Shown in pieces: positions 55,501 through 64,000 of a stretch of 64,000 bases of DNA. This DNA comes from Sorex araneus (Eukaryota > Chordata > Mammalia > Eulipotyphla > Soricidae): NCBI RefSeq assembly GCF_027595985.1, contig NC_073312.1, positions 12,839,995 through 12,903,994 of the forward strand, read 5' to 3'. The notes below the pieces were generated by a model, which saw only the letters and a list, made by a program, of their open reading frames with translations, was not told where the DNA came from and ran no database searches. The position numbers were made by a program, and so were the translations under genes. Numbering within the stretch: the stretch's first letter is position 1; each line of letters begins with the position of its first letter.

Positions 55501-58284
55501 ACATTATGTGCTGAAAGCAAGACTTCCTTGGGTTGAATTAATACGAAATAAAAAGACTATGCACATAAGAAGTAGAACTGGAAGAAGCACCATCTGAGAA
55601 CAGAACGTGATCATCTTACTTATCTTGGTTCACACACCTAAAGACAAAAAAACAAAATCTTAGAAATGTCAGGGCTAGGGAGATCACCCAAAGGGCAGGA
55701 GCACTCACTCTGCATGCAGGAGCCCCTATACCACCTATTCTGCAAACATTTCCATGTGTCCCTCCCCCACTCCCCATCAAAAAGAGTCAAAACAGAAACA
55801 GAAATTTTAGCTAGGAAGGGAATCCCTTAACCTAAAATCTCAAAAGTTAGCACCTGTAACTACTGGTAATTCTCACATCAAGGAGTAATATGAAAGAAAG
55901 GGAAGGAAAATAGCAAAGTTTGAGATTAAAAATAATATATTTTTAAATGCAAAATAATTTTTTACCTGAAGTTTACAAAATGGTTAAAATTTTCATTAAT
56001 TATGATCATGACAACTGTGCCCTTTCTTTGAGCACAAAACATACTCTTCAATAACTGGTCATTTTGTTGTTCACCAGTACTTTTGTATACTCACTTTGAT
56101 CTGTACTTTGTTTCTTAGAGTCTTGTCCCTTGGGTGGTAAGCCATATCCCATTTCTATAAGCACACGGTCTAAGAGTTTTCCTAGAAATGATTAAGAAAA
56201 TAGATCTTCAGTGGGAAATTATACCAAAAAATTAAAAAGCAAAATACAGAACATGTTATACTCAGAAATTATCTTTGAACAGATAAAAAGACAAAAAATA
56301 TTCTAAAGTATTCCCATTTCCACAACTTTAACACTACGTATTTACAATCTCAATACAAGAAAAAGGCAGTTCAGTGAAATTGTGTTAAACTATAAAAAGG
56401 CTGAATTCAGAGGAATATTTGAGTTTATCAGTAAAGGAGTAGAGATCGGGAACAGACTTTATAATTGTTAAATTAAAAGTTGAATGTAGCATGAGGGAAA
56501 AACAAGAACAAAAATGTGTGAATCTGTAACTGTACCCTCACTGTGACTCACTAATTAATAAATTAAAAAAAAGTTGAATGTAGTTACCTGTGTACTATTG
56601 TCTAATACGAGCTTTTTAATCCATCTGATTCTATGAACTGTTGCAAAGTCTTTTGCCAATTGCAAGAGCAGAGCCAAAGCCACATTTTCAGTCAGTCCCA
56701 GTCTGACTGAATGCAGAGTGATGGTTACTTGGTCTAACTTCAAACTTCTACTACTTTTCTGATAACAGGTAATGACTCAGTATCACATTAAATGGCCCAT
56801 TTATCAATGTTGGGTTTTTGGGACTCCTGGCTCTCGCTCCTGGTGGGCTCAGGGGACCACATATGGTGTCAGGGACTGAACTCTGGTCAGTGGCATGTAA
56901 GTCTAGCACCTTACATGATGCACTATTGTTCTGGCCCTTTAACCAATTTCTCAGCCTGGTTGGTGGACTGTATTTATCTTGGGGCACTTTAGGTCTGCTA
57001 GATAATTTAGTAGTCAAATGCTCCATTTAAAATGAAAAATTCAGATTTTACCTGAACTTTGCAGCATAACATCCACAGCAAAGGTAACTACTTCCTCTTT
57101 TAAGATGTCAACAATCTTTAGAGAGCAGAACTGCTCCATTAACATTGATTTAGTAGCTTTGATACACTCATTGCTCCAATTTCCCTCCACTGGGATAACA
57201 TTGGCTACACAGCACCTTATGGCCTGAAAGATGTTGTACAAGTCACTAACAAAATTGGAACTTGAAAATGCTTGTTTTCATATACAGTGTACTCAAGCTA
57301 AAAGTGCATCAAAAATATTCAAGTGCTAACTGGACAAAAATTTTAAGTATGATTTCTCTTGATACTCTACACACAGTATTCTTCCTCTGAGGCCTTTCAG
57401 TTTCAGAAAAAAAATTCTTTAATTACAAATGCTTCCATATAATTTAATACAAATACTTGCAGACAATATAACACAGAAGTGACTTTTTTCATGAGCATAT
57501 TGATAGGCTGTGCCTTAAAAGGCTCACCCAAAGCAGTACATAAATAAGGGCTAATAAAATAGAGCCAAGAAAACTAATTAGTATTTAAATATGCCAATTG
57601 GCAGCTTTTAAAGCTATAAACATGGCATAATCAGGCAAGCAGCTACTGTGTCCACTGAAATGCTCAAAACTGCTCCTCTGGGACACTATCAAATAACGTA
57701 CAAGGAACACTCACACAGGGAGGAAACAAGTCAATGCTTCTGTTGAGCTGGTGAATTCTGTCCACAGAAATTTTTTCTTCATTTCCATAATCAATATATA
57801 AGACTTGAACCTTCTTCTGCAGCATATCCACATCTTTTATTGCTACTCTGTTCCAAGTCTGAAAGTAAAATATACTGATGAACTACCTGAATACGCCACT
57901 TCTCCTTCCGAGGCCTAAAAGCTCCTCGCCAATCTATAGAAGATGCAAAGGAAAGGCTTTTGCGCTGAGGTGTTCAATTAACAAGTTAACGCAGTGCTCA
58001 GAAATTCTCCTAATTATCTACTGAGGACAATTCAATCAGCAGCACAGCTGGTTCCCAAATCATTCCAGTCAGTCCCCTCAATCATACACCAAGAACCCAG
58101 CTCACCAATAAACATAAGCTCCGTAACTAGGAGCCAGTGAACAGCAACTGAGAGGCTTAACAATACAGCTAGAGAGGGCTGGGTCATGGAGAAGTAACCA
58201 AACTATCCTGGAATACTGACTGAGGAAGAGAACCAGGAGAATACCCGGCATCTCATGTAAGCCCCCAATGCCTCATTACAATCT

Positions 58285-58325
<41 letters not shown>

Positions 58326-61300
58326 TATATATATAATGTAGGAACGTACACACATATACTTCCCAGAATAATGAAGAGCATTGCTCAGTCTCTTTTGTTT
58401 TCATCTCTAAAATAACATAAATAAGCATAATCCATATCATATCTGTATCTACTGTTGAGATAAAAATGGGGAGATTTGTACACAGCTAACCATGTTAAAA
58501 TATTTTTCATTTAAATTCATTTATTTGTGGACAGACTGGAGCGATAGCACAGTGGGTAGGGCATTTGCTTTGCCTCTCGGAGAGCCCGGCAAGCTACCCA
58601 TAGTATCCCGCCCACACGTCAGAGCCTGGCAAGCTACCCGTGGAGTATTCTATATGCCCAAAACAGTAACAACAAGTCTCACAACAGAGATGTTACTGGT
58701 GCCCACTGGAGCAAATCGACGAGCAACGGGAGGACAGTGCTACATATAATGTAGGAGCACTGCTCTTTATTCCGCCATTGATGAAGCTGACTGAATGCCT
58801 CATTACAATCTTTGTGTCAACACCAGAGTCAATGACAAACATCTTGTTAAATAATTCCTGTCATCAGGGATTGGTTACCTGGTCCAGTGTGTACTTGGCA
58901 ACACAAACTTCCCCCTTAGCAGGAATATACTCATCTTCATGCGCTTTATTTGCGTATGTTTCCTTCAAGCTTGCAGAGAGCTGGTTCATGTATTCTAAAA
59001 CTTCTGAAGAATACAACTGCACGTGGAAATCTCCCGGGTGTTTGAATTCGGTAACTGTACCCTTTGAGAGAGGGAGAGGGTGTAATGACTCACTGAGAAC
59101 ACAGCAGACGTGCACGCTACACTTCAGAGGGAGATACCCAAAGCACTGCACAGAGTTCTGGAGATCTCTATGGCTTTCAACAGCAACCCTTTGTAGCTAT
59201 CTCCTAAACTCGGCCTAGGCCAGGAGACAGAGCCTGCGGCGGGCTCAGTGGTAAAGTGCACACGCCCAGAGCCCCAAGCCCACAGGCATGTGTGTGAGTC
59301 CCCACCACCATAGTGTAAGATTATAAAAATAGGGAACAAGGAAGCAAACAAACAAAAAACCACTACAGTTCTATGGATCTTTTTGCAAATACCTTTATTT
59401 CCATAGTTTCCCTGAGTTGCAGACTTCTCAAATCAGAAAACATTATTTTATCAGCAGAAGTGGCTATTTCTTTAGTAACTCCAAGAGGATAATCATTCTA
59501 GCATGAAAAAGACACATAGACTAAGTTGTAAACAAGCACATTTCAGTGATACTTTAACTAGGCTTTTTCTGAATTTTTTTGAATTACCTAGCTCAGGCTT
59601 GGTCAGGTAAAAGTGGAGACTTTCAGGGGCCACGAAAACCCACTCTACTGGCCACCATTACACACACATACAGGGAGCACCCCAGAGGCAGGCCACAAGT
59701 GGATTGTACTTAATGCTCCTTGGATCATACTAAAACCACTACACAAAGTCCAGGCAACATTTTTCTTAGTAACTGGAGACAACTACAAAAAAGATTCTTC
59801 TGTCTCCAACGGATGTTCTTTTGAGACATGGTCAGGCTGGGACTGCACTCAGGAACAGAGTGCTCACCTTGTATGTGTGAGGCTCTGGGTTCAATCCCTG
59901 GTAACATACACACACCTCACTGCAGTGTACTCCCCCCACCCGCCCCAGATCCCTTTTTTGAAGGCTAGGCAAAATAATTCCCAAAGTTCCCTGTCCCCAA
60001 CTCCCAAGACATTCATAAAGGTAAGCAGATTTATTTCACAGGTACTCTTTCCTTGGAAGAAAACACTGATGAAAAACACACTGTACTTTACTTAGCTTTA
60101 TGTCCTCTCACTTCAATAAAGGGGAGTCCTTCAAACTTACACTACGGCCAATACATATCATACCTCTTTTTTCACTTCTGTTTTCTTTGTTTCAGGAGAT
60201 GATTTAGTTTCTTCAAGTTTCTGGGAACTGAAATAAAGCAACTCATTTACAAGTTTTTGACAGCATCGTAATGCTTTGAAAGAATAATGAGAGGTCTTAA
60301 AGTCCATTGTCTATCAACAAAATCCAGGAGAAGGTCAAATGCACCTGACACTGGACGCTCACAGCTGGGCGTTCTACTCAGATGTGCTTCTAAGCAAAAG
60401 CTGCTTAAGCAAAGGGGGTGACCCTACTCTAAGCCCCAGTTGTCTCGTGTCTATAATAGAGATATCCCCACAATACCTAATTGGAGGGTTGAGTCACAAG
60501 CAAGGGCCTGCCCAAGAGATTTTGTAACTGGAGGTTATCAAGCAAATCAAGCTGATGTCCTTTAGAGTTGGCAGAGCTCCACCTTACTCAAATTCAGCAA
60601 AGAATACAGGGTAGTCAAAGTCGAGCTCTCTGAACGCCCACATTGCTAAAATCAATCAGCCCACTTTGGGTCCCCAACTTTAACAGACTATCTAAGACGT
60701 CTATACTGGTGAGAAGTTTGCAGAACTGCAGGTTCAGATCTGCACATGTTAGGTCCTAGAAGTCAAAAATAATGACAGTCACTGCAGTTATAGTCTGATT
60801 AATGGAGTCATCTTTGAACATTCTCGTGAAGGGGAGGACTGGAACATACTTTTGCTGCACGGGCTTGCACACGATGCTGTGCTCGGACCAGTCCCTCCTC
60901 TGGCAGGTGGTGGAGCAGTAGTACGTCTGCTTGCACTGGGAGCACCTCAGTGAGCCTGCGCGACACAGCCCGTCACACCAGCGAGGTTTTACTCCAAATG
61001 TTTGTGGTTGAGATCAAGACATTTTCAAAGACCGGACATGCCAAACATAATGATATTAAACATACCAAGAGGATTATTTGAAGAGAATTATGCTGTTTGT
61101 GACTAGGTGCTAAGATCAAAGGGGTAAAGCACTCTCAAAAATGCAGAGACAGAGGAGGATCAGGTGAAGAGGGAGGGTGGGGAGAAACAGGAGCCCAAAG
61201 AACAGTGTGACAAAGCCCCAAGACAAAGGGAAAGGGTGCCGTGTGGTCCTTACAACCACAGCACCATGAAGAAAAATCCCGATAGAAAAAACAAGAGAGA

Positions 61301-63114
61301 GAATCACAACCCAAACCCAGCAAGGTTTGGAAATAAGGGAAACAATCCTAATTAGCATCCAGGCAGAAGAAAACAAGTTGCTTTAAAAAACAAAACAAAA
61401 TAACAAACAACAACAACAACAACACAGGGGCCATAGCAATACTAGTACAGCAGGTGAGGCGTTTACCTTGCCCCAGGCTGACCCAGGGTCTAACCATCCT
61501 CAGCATCCCATAGGGTCCCCTGGGACCACCAGGAGCGAAGAACCCTGAGCTCAAGAGTCATGAGTAAGCCCTGAGCATCACTAAGCGTGGTCTCAAAACA
61601 AAAACAAACCAACCCAAAGAAACAACAAGCAAATAAAAAACAGGCTAATTTTGTGCTTGTGTGAGAGAAAGAGAGAGAGAATGAGAGACAGATAAGGACA
61701 GATAAGGAGACAGAGATACAGAGAAGAGAGAAGAAAAGTGTCTGCCATAGAGGACTGGGGACATTCCTGGTGAGACATGTGCACTGGTGAAGGGCTGGGT
61801 ATTGGAACACTGTATGACTGAAACCCAATCATGAACAACTTTCAACTTTATCTCATAGTGATTCAATAAAAAGGGGGAAAATGAAAAGAAAATAATGTTC
61901 AGAATTCTATCAGGAAAAGTACACTGAAGCCACAGTGATATTCCACTATACACCCCGAGAGAACAATTGACACATATCCCCAACAGAAACTAAGGAGAAT
62001 GCTTTACTTTGGGAAATGGTTGGGTGGCTTCTTATAAAGTTCTACATATACCTACCCTTGGACTTGGTAACCCTTGGGCTTGGATTCATTATGAGCCCAA
62101 GAAAAATGGAGAAAGGGCCAGGTGTGTGGCTCAAAGGGCAGGAGCACAGGCCTTGTATGCAGAAGGCTCGGTTCGACCCCAACACAACACGGTCCTAGAA
62201 CATCACTGTGGAGCGTCCCCCAGCACTGAACAAGGAGTAGCTCCCAAACAGAAAAGAAAATAAAACTAAAAACATTATCTCCACTAAAAGACTTTACAAA
62301 ACTGTAGGGAGCTAGGCTTGTAAACAGCCAAGACGCTGAGCACAGCAAAATGTCCAAGAGAACAAATAAATGGTCTGTAGTGTAAGTATATGATAGAATG
62401 ACACAGTAGTAACTAATCTACATGTAACAATGTGAGTTAATTTCAAATACATCATTTTAACTTTTAAAAAGCTTCAAACAAATCTGATTCCATTTATATA
62501 AAATCCTGTAATTGGCAAAAAGTATTTATGGTGAGAAAATATCAGTAGAGTATTTCTCAACAACCTTTGGGAGAATACAGTGATGGGGTAGGAATATCAG
62601 GAAAGTTTCTTTGATAGCAGAAATAGTCTATATCTTGAGAGGGGCAAATTTGTGAGTTTCAACGCATGTAAGTTTTACCTTAAGAACAACAAGAACCATG
62701 ATACAAAAGGAGGGGGCCCAGCAGCAATGCACATGCTTTGCATGTGTGAGGACCAGGGTTAAATCCCTGCCACTGCACAAAAATAACAGGTCAGAACAGG
62801 AAGGTGCAGATGAACAAGACCACAAGATACTGGTAGCTGTGGTTTGTTAGATGTGTGGTGCATACATACTATTCTGTTTATACTTTACATACCTCAAAAC
62901 TTTCAATATAAGCACCTGTCAAGTGTGTAGGGGAGTAACCCAGCAGAGAGCTGAGAACAACATGCTTACCAAACAGCCCACAGCGATGGCAGGTGGTTGA
63001 CCGGAAAGGCGATGCTAAGGAGTTGAAGAGCGCTGGGTTGTTTATAGACAATGAATTCTCAACCAACTCATGTATTTTTTTTGACTTTGCTGGAGACACA
63101 TTATTGCCAGGTTT
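38120..63114 (-). CDS. TDRD1: TDRD1, tudor domain-containing protein 1; 22 coding exons, 5' end outside window
   Basis: Spliced minus-strand sequence of 3,165 nt, 1,054 residues plus stop, all joints in phase. Numbering the first residue here as 1: MYND zinc finger 42-78 (C42, C45, C53, C56, C62, C66, H74, C78), then four extended Tudor domains carrying YIDYGN (about 222), YVDYGN, FVDYGN and YADYGN, and the C-terminal CCCTELQKQ...KKLLKS. The family acts in germ cells at perinuclear nuage, binding symmetrically dimethylated arginines of PIWI proteins (such as MILI in mouse) for piRNA production and transposon silencing. Human TDRD1 is about 1,180 residues, so about 125 N-terminal residues lie beyond base 64,000. 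No frameshift or premature stop was seen. Identity rests on near-collinear match to remembered mammalian TDRD1. Confidence 0.96.
38296..38342 (-). CDS. TDRD1: TDRD1 exon u (47-nt micro-exon)
   Basis: [16 protein letters not shown]; the CCCTELQKQ signature is conserved. Acceptor TTTAG, donor GTAGGG, phase 1 in and 0 out. Confidence 0.93.
38851..39078 (-). CDS. TDRD1: TDRD1 exon t (C-terminal region)
   Basis: [20 protein letters not shown] ... [20 protein letters not shown]. Acceptor CCCAG, donor GTATTT, phase 1-1. Confidence 0.95.
39669..39836 (-). CDS. TDRD1: TDRD1 exon s (Tudor 4 core)
   Basis: [20 protein letters not shown] then [18 protein letters not shown]; fourth DYGN core. More GC-rich than neighbouring exons. 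Acceptor TTCAG, donor GTGACA (non-optimal), phase 1-1. Confidence 0.95.
40230..40370 (+). mobile_element. Old SINE fragment
   Basis: CCCCACCAGAAGTGATCCCT then GAGCACAGAGCCAAGAGG. Confidence 0.6.
40395..40700 (+). mobile_element. Two old SINE copies in tandem
   Basis: First copy about 40,395-40,520 (CGGGTTCAATCCCATATGGC); second about 40,565-40,700 (CAGGAGTAATCCCTGAGCAC). Intron of TDRD1. Confidence 0.6.
41430..41670 (-). mobile_element. Long-type SINE
   Basis: GATTTGCTCGAGCAGGCATC ... CGCTGTGCTATCGC. Confidence 0.87.
41765..41910 (-). mobile_element. Old diverged SINE
   Basis: GGTTACTCCTGGCTCTGTGC ... GCAAATGCCCTACCCAC. Confidence 0.65.
43180..43296 (-). CDS. TDRD1: TDRD1 exon r (Tudor 4)
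   Basis: [20 protein letters not shown] then [19 protein letters not shown]. Acceptor TTTAG, donor GTAAGA, phase 1-1. Confidence 0.95.
43340..43513 (-). mobile_element. tRNA-derived SINE, full length
   Basis: Flanked by GAAAACTTCACTCT and GAAAGCTTCACTCT. Only about 40 bases upstream of TDRD1 exon r in transcript direction. Confidence 0.92.
43540..43592. repeat. (AC)n(AT)n microsatellite
   Basis: Compound dinucleotide tract immediately after the SINE. Confidence 0.93.
44671..44790 (-). CDS. TDRD1: TDRD1 exon q (start of Tudor 4)
   Basis: [20 protein letters not shown] then [20 protein letters not shown]. Acceptor TCAG, donor GTAAGC, phase 1-1. Confidence 0.95.
45485..45760 (-). CDS. TDRD1: TDRD1 exon p (end of Tudor 3 and linker)
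   Basis: The largest exon, 276 nt: [20 protein letters not shown] ... [20 protein letters not shown] ... [13 protein letters not shown]. Acceptor CCAG, donor GTAGCA, phase 1-1. Confidence 0.94.
46758..46928 (-). CDS. TDRD1: TDRD1 exon o (Tudor 3 core)
   Basis: [20 protein letters not shown] then [19 protein letters not shown]; third DYGN core. Acceptor CTAG, donor GTATGG. A full-length SINE lies 146 bases upstream of this exon in transcript orientation. Confidence 0.95.
47074..47252 (+). mobile_element. tRNA-derived SINE, full length
   Basis: Perfect 15-base duplication GAAATCCCAAGAATG at 47,059-47,073 and 47,253-47,267, indicating a young insertion. Confidence 0.95.
47802..47912 (-). CDS. 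TDRD1: TDRD1 exon n (Tudor 3)
   Basis: [20 protein letters not shown] then [17 protein letters not shown]. Acceptor TTCAG, donor GTAAGA, phase 1-1. Confidence 0.95.
48310..48830. other. Unresolved segment, possibly an old DNA transposon
   Basis: AACTTCCCAAACTCGCATGG then TGCTGCCCCTTGATAAAC resembles a hAT-like mammalian repeat start. Two overlapping open frames here have no recognisable domain. Intron of TDRD1. Confidence 0.3.
49205..49342 (-). CDS. TDRD1: TDRD1 exon m (start of Tudor 3)
   Basis: [20 protein letters not shown] ... [16 protein letters not shown]. Acceptor CACAG, donor GTAAGT, phase 1-1. Confidence 0.95.
49555..49725 (+). mobile_element. tRNA-derived SINE
   Basis: GGGGGACAGAGCGACAGTAC, a deletion before the B box, then CAGGAGTGATTCCTGAGTGC. 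Confidence 0.8.
49882..50124 (-). CDS. TDRD1: TDRD1 exon l (end of Tudor 2 and linker)
   Basis: [20 protein letters not shown] ... [18 protein letters not shown] ... GDEAS. Acceptor GCAAG, donor GTGAGT, phase 1-1. Confidence 0.95.
50627..50830 (+). mobile_element. tRNA-derived SINE with (AAAAG)n tail
   Basis: GGGCTGGAGCAATTGCACAG; the body carries a short internal duplication around AGTAATTCCTAAGTGC. Confidence 0.85.
50835..51075 (+). mobile_element. Old diverged SINE
   Basis: GAGCTGTTAAGGGCACATGC, CCCGGGTTTGATCTCTGGCA. Confidence 0.5.
51945..52115 (-). CDS. TDRD1: TDRD1 exon k (Tudor 2 core)
   Basis: [20 protein letters not shown] then [14 protein letters not shown]; the second DYGN core. 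Acceptor CCAG, donor GTATGA. Confidence 0.96.
52683..52790 (-). CDS. TDRD1: TDRD1 exon j (Tudor 2)
   Basis: [20 protein letters not shown] then [16 protein letters not shown]. Acceptor GCAG, donor GTAAGG, phase 1-1. Confidence 0.95.
52900..53067 (-). CDS. TDRD1: TDRD1 exon i (start of Tudor 2)
   Basis: [20 protein letters not shown] ... [20 protein letters not shown]. Acceptor TCAG, donor GTAAGT. The split codon at the 3' joint gives His, as I recall for mouse, rather than human Arg. Confidence 0.95.
53268..53440 (+). mobile_element. tRNA-derived SINE, full length
   Basis: GGGCTGGAGTGATAGCACAG to AAAAAGAAAAAAAA. Confidence 0.92.
53520..54365 (+). mobile_element. LINE-1, 3' end of ORF2 and 3'UTR
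   Basis: GAAAAGGTGCTCATCATCAC, GGGATGTGGTGAAAAAGGAA, GGAATACTACGCAGTCAC and CAACACATGGAGCTAGATGG are hallmark L1 3' phrases. 5'-truncated, with multiple stops. Confidence 0.85.
55110..55302 (+). mobile_element. tRNA-derived SINE, full length
   Basis: GGGGCTGGAGCAATAGCACA; flanked by AAAGGGGAAGGG on both sides. Confidence 0.92.
55670..55790 (+). mobile_element. Old SINE fragment
   Basis: GGGCTAGGGAGATCACCCAA ... CACTCTGCATGCAGGAGCC. Confidence 0.45.
56095..56181 (-). CDS. TDRD1: TDRD1 exon h (inter-Tudor linker)
   Basis: [20 protein letters not shown] then DSKKQSTDQ. Acceptor CTAG, donor GTGAGT, phase 1-1. Confidence 0.92.
56440..56580 (+). mobile_element. LINE-1 3' end fragment
   Basis: GAATCTGTAACTGTACCCTC then TGTGACTCACTAATTAATAA and A-rich end. 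Confidence 0.5.
56815..56940 (-). mobile_element. Old diverged SINE
   Basis: GGGGACCACATATGGTGTCA ... CTATTGTTCTGGCCC. Confidence 0.55.
57052..57223 (-). CDS. TDRD1: TDRD1 exon g (end of Tudor 1)
   Basis: [20 protein letters not shown] ... [17 protein letters not shown]. Acceptor TTCAG, donor GTAAAA, phase 1 out. Confidence 0.95.
57715..57858 (-). CDS. TDRD1: TDRD1 exon f (Tudor 1 core)
   Basis: [12 protein letters not shown] ... [18 protein letters not shown]. Contains the DYGN core with aromatic-cage residues for dimethylarginine. Acceptor TCAG, donor GTGAGT. Confidence 0.95.
58281..58336. repeat. (AT)n(AC)n(AT)n microsatellite
   Basis: Compound dinucleotide tract in a TDRD1 intron. Confidence 0.94.
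58531..58746 (+). mobile_element. Long-type SINE, B-box region deleted
   Basis: Head CTGGAGCGATAGCACAGTGG runs directly into the long-type body CTCTCGGAGAGCCCGGCAAG; the B box is missing. The only uninverted plus-strand long-type copy here. Confidence 0.85.
58879..59061 (-). CDS. TDRD1: TDRD1 exon e (Tudor 1, staphylococcal-nuclease-like part)
   Basis: Sixty-one residues: [20 protein letters not shown] ... [12 protein letters not shown]. Opens extended Tudor domain 1. Acceptor CAAAG, donor GTAACC. Confidence 0.95.
59393..59497 (-). CDS. TDRD1: TDRD1 exon d
   Basis: Thirty-five residues, [20 protein letters not shown] then [15 protein letters not shown], matching the human pre-Tudor segment. 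Acceptor CTAG, donor GTATTT, phase 0-0. Confidence 0.93.
60164..60227 (-). CDS. TDRD1: TDRD1 exon c
   Basis: Charged linker [20 protein letters not shown] after the MYND finger; 64 nt, acceptor TTTCAG, donor GTATGA. Confidence 0.88.
60850..60955 (-). CDS. TDRD1: TDRD1 exon b (MYND zinc finger)
   Basis: Residues 49-84: [18 protein letters not shown] then [12 protein letters not shown], the remaining six MYND ligands. Acceptor GCAG, donor GTATGT, phase 1 in and 2 out. Confidence 0.96.
61420..61615 (+). mobile_element. Diverged SINE
   Basis: GGGGCCATAGCAATACTAGT ... CCTGAGCATCACTAAGCG. Confidence 0.7.
61655..61880 (+). mobile_element. LINE-1 3' end
   Basis: GA-rich stretch, GTGCACTGGTGAAGGGCTGG, GTATGACTGAAACCCAATCA and AATAAAAAG end; the best-preserved L1 3' terminus in the window. 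Confidence 0.65.
62115..62262 (+). mobile_element. Old SINE fragment
   Basis: GGGCCAGGTGTGTGGCTCAA, GGCTCGGTTCGACCCC. Confidence 0.5.
62705..62795 (+). mobile_element. Old SINE fragment
   Basis: GCACATGCTTTGCATGTGTG then CCAGGGTTAAATCCCTGCC. Confidence 0.4.
62970..63114 (-). CDS. TDRD1: TDRD1 exon a (pre-MYND and first Zn ligands)
   Basis: Local residues 1-48 ([13 protein letters not shown] ... [10 protein letters not shown]). Carries the first MYND cysteine pair. Acceptor TTTGACAG, donor GTAAGC. The first residues match the human KPGNNV exon start. Confidence 0.94.
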
Positions 63115-63154
63115 CTGTCAAAGAAAAGAGAATTGCAGTATTAAAACATGGCAA

Positions 63155-63310
63155 TAAGGGTAGGGCATTTGCCTTGCACAACGGTCAACCCGGGTTCGAT
63201 TCCCAGCATCCCATATGGTCCCCCGAGCACTGCCAGGAGTAATACCTGAGTGCAGAGCCAGGAGTCACCCCTGAGCACCACCGGGTATGACCCAAAAAGC
63301 CAAAAAATAA
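63155..63310 (+). mobile_element. tRNA-derived SINE, 5'-truncated
   Basis: Starts within the head at GGGTAGGGCATTTGCCTTGC and continues to AAAAAGCCAAAAAATAA; about 40 bases upstream of TDRD1 exon a. Confidence 0.88.
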
Positions 63311-64000
63311 AAAACATGGCAACAAGACCTTTAAAAAAAATATAAAACTGGGAAGAAATGTCTCTTCTGAAAAGATAAAGTATATCCACTTCTCTGACAT
63401 TAAACACAAAAAAACTGTGGTCTTGTAAAATAAACACAGGCACCTTTTGAAATAAGCCTAGGGACCAGTCAGGAACTGGGGTCCAGAGACCAGGAAGGTG
63501 GTGAGTTCCTTGAGGTTGCCCTCACACATTCACACCCACACCTGCCAGAGGTGTTCTTTATTTTTACATCCAATATCCCAGGCCAGGATGCTGAAGACTC
63601 CCTCTGTTAGCCCAGAAGCCCCAAGGGCACAGGCAATCATGTAAAGCATGCTCCTTCCACTGAAAGGACAGGAAGGACAGAAAGGCAGCCCAGCAGGGGA
63701 GCAGGCTTTGATCAGTGACTGCTCTCTTCCACAGCCCCTCCTACCCACCAGCCAAGGGCGACTGGGCTCCAAGGTCTCTGCTGCTTCCCCCCACCCAACC
63801 CAGTTCAACTCCCCACCAGCAGAAAAGGCCCGTTCAGGAGGGAGTCAGCCACTCCTGCCAGGGCACTCCACGGGAACCAGGTCCCCACCTAGTGCTACTA
63901 GTTGTGCCGCCCTTCCCTCTGCCAAGGCCTGGGGGCATTAAGGACAGGCAGGAGGACTTTCTCCGCGCCGTCTCCTCTCTGTCCTGCCCGCCTGCTCAGC
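63311..64000 (-). other. TDRD1 intron, no exon recognised
   Basis: No sequence matching the remembered TDRD1 N-terminus was found. An open frame at 63,530-63,808 has no recognisable content. Confidence 0.6.

Noticed and set aside
63530-63808. Open frame as a possible TDRD1 N-terminal exon
   Set aside because: No similarity to the remembered TDRD1 N-terminus, and no convincing splice frame into exon a.

Overview
This is mammalian nuclear chromosomal DNA: two multi-exon vertebrate genes with GT/AG introns, a CpG-rich promoter, LINE-1 3' ends and dozens of copies of one tRNA-derived SINE family. I associate that SINE (tRNA-like head with A and B boxes, fixed body, A-rich tail) with shrews (Soricidae, e.g. 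Sorex). The assignment to Eulipotyphla is from memory of the family, not from a search.

Both genes lie on the minus strand. TDRD1 (tudor domain containing 1, a germline piRNA-pathway scaffold) occupies about 63,114 down to 38,120. I resolved 22 coding exons, phase-consistent throughout, from just before the MYND zinc finger to the stop codon (1,054 residues). The first ~125 residues of the usual protein are encoded beyond base 64,000. VWA2 (AMACO, a secreted basement-membrane protein with three VWA and two EGF-like domains) occupies about 31,700 down to 326. It has a probable non-coding first exon in a CpG island at 31.6-32.4 kb and 13 coding exons giving a 789-residue protein. The order TDRD1 then VWA2, head to tail on one strand, matches the human 10q25.3 arrangement.

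Layout: 1-325 VWA2 3'UTR; 326-23,747 VWA2 coding exons and introns; 23.7-31.7 kb VWA2 first intron, repeat-rich; 31.6-32.4 kb CpG island/promoter; 32.4-38.1 kb intergenic spacer with old L1 and SINE pieces, its upper end being the TDRD1 3'UTR; 38.1-63.1 kb TDRD1; 63.1-64 kb a TDRD1 intron with no exon recognised. The left half is GC-rich and the TDRD1 half AT-rich.

I found no operon, CRISPR array, virus or novel molecular system. The points most worth checking are in VWA2: a probable 38-residue C-terminal tail after the last EGF domain, and weakened metal-site (MIDAS) motifs in the second and third A domains. Repeat structures also stand out: a higher-order repeat that copies exon-flanking sequence, a minisatellite interrupted by a SINE, an internally inverted SINE, and several insertions with intact target-site duplications.
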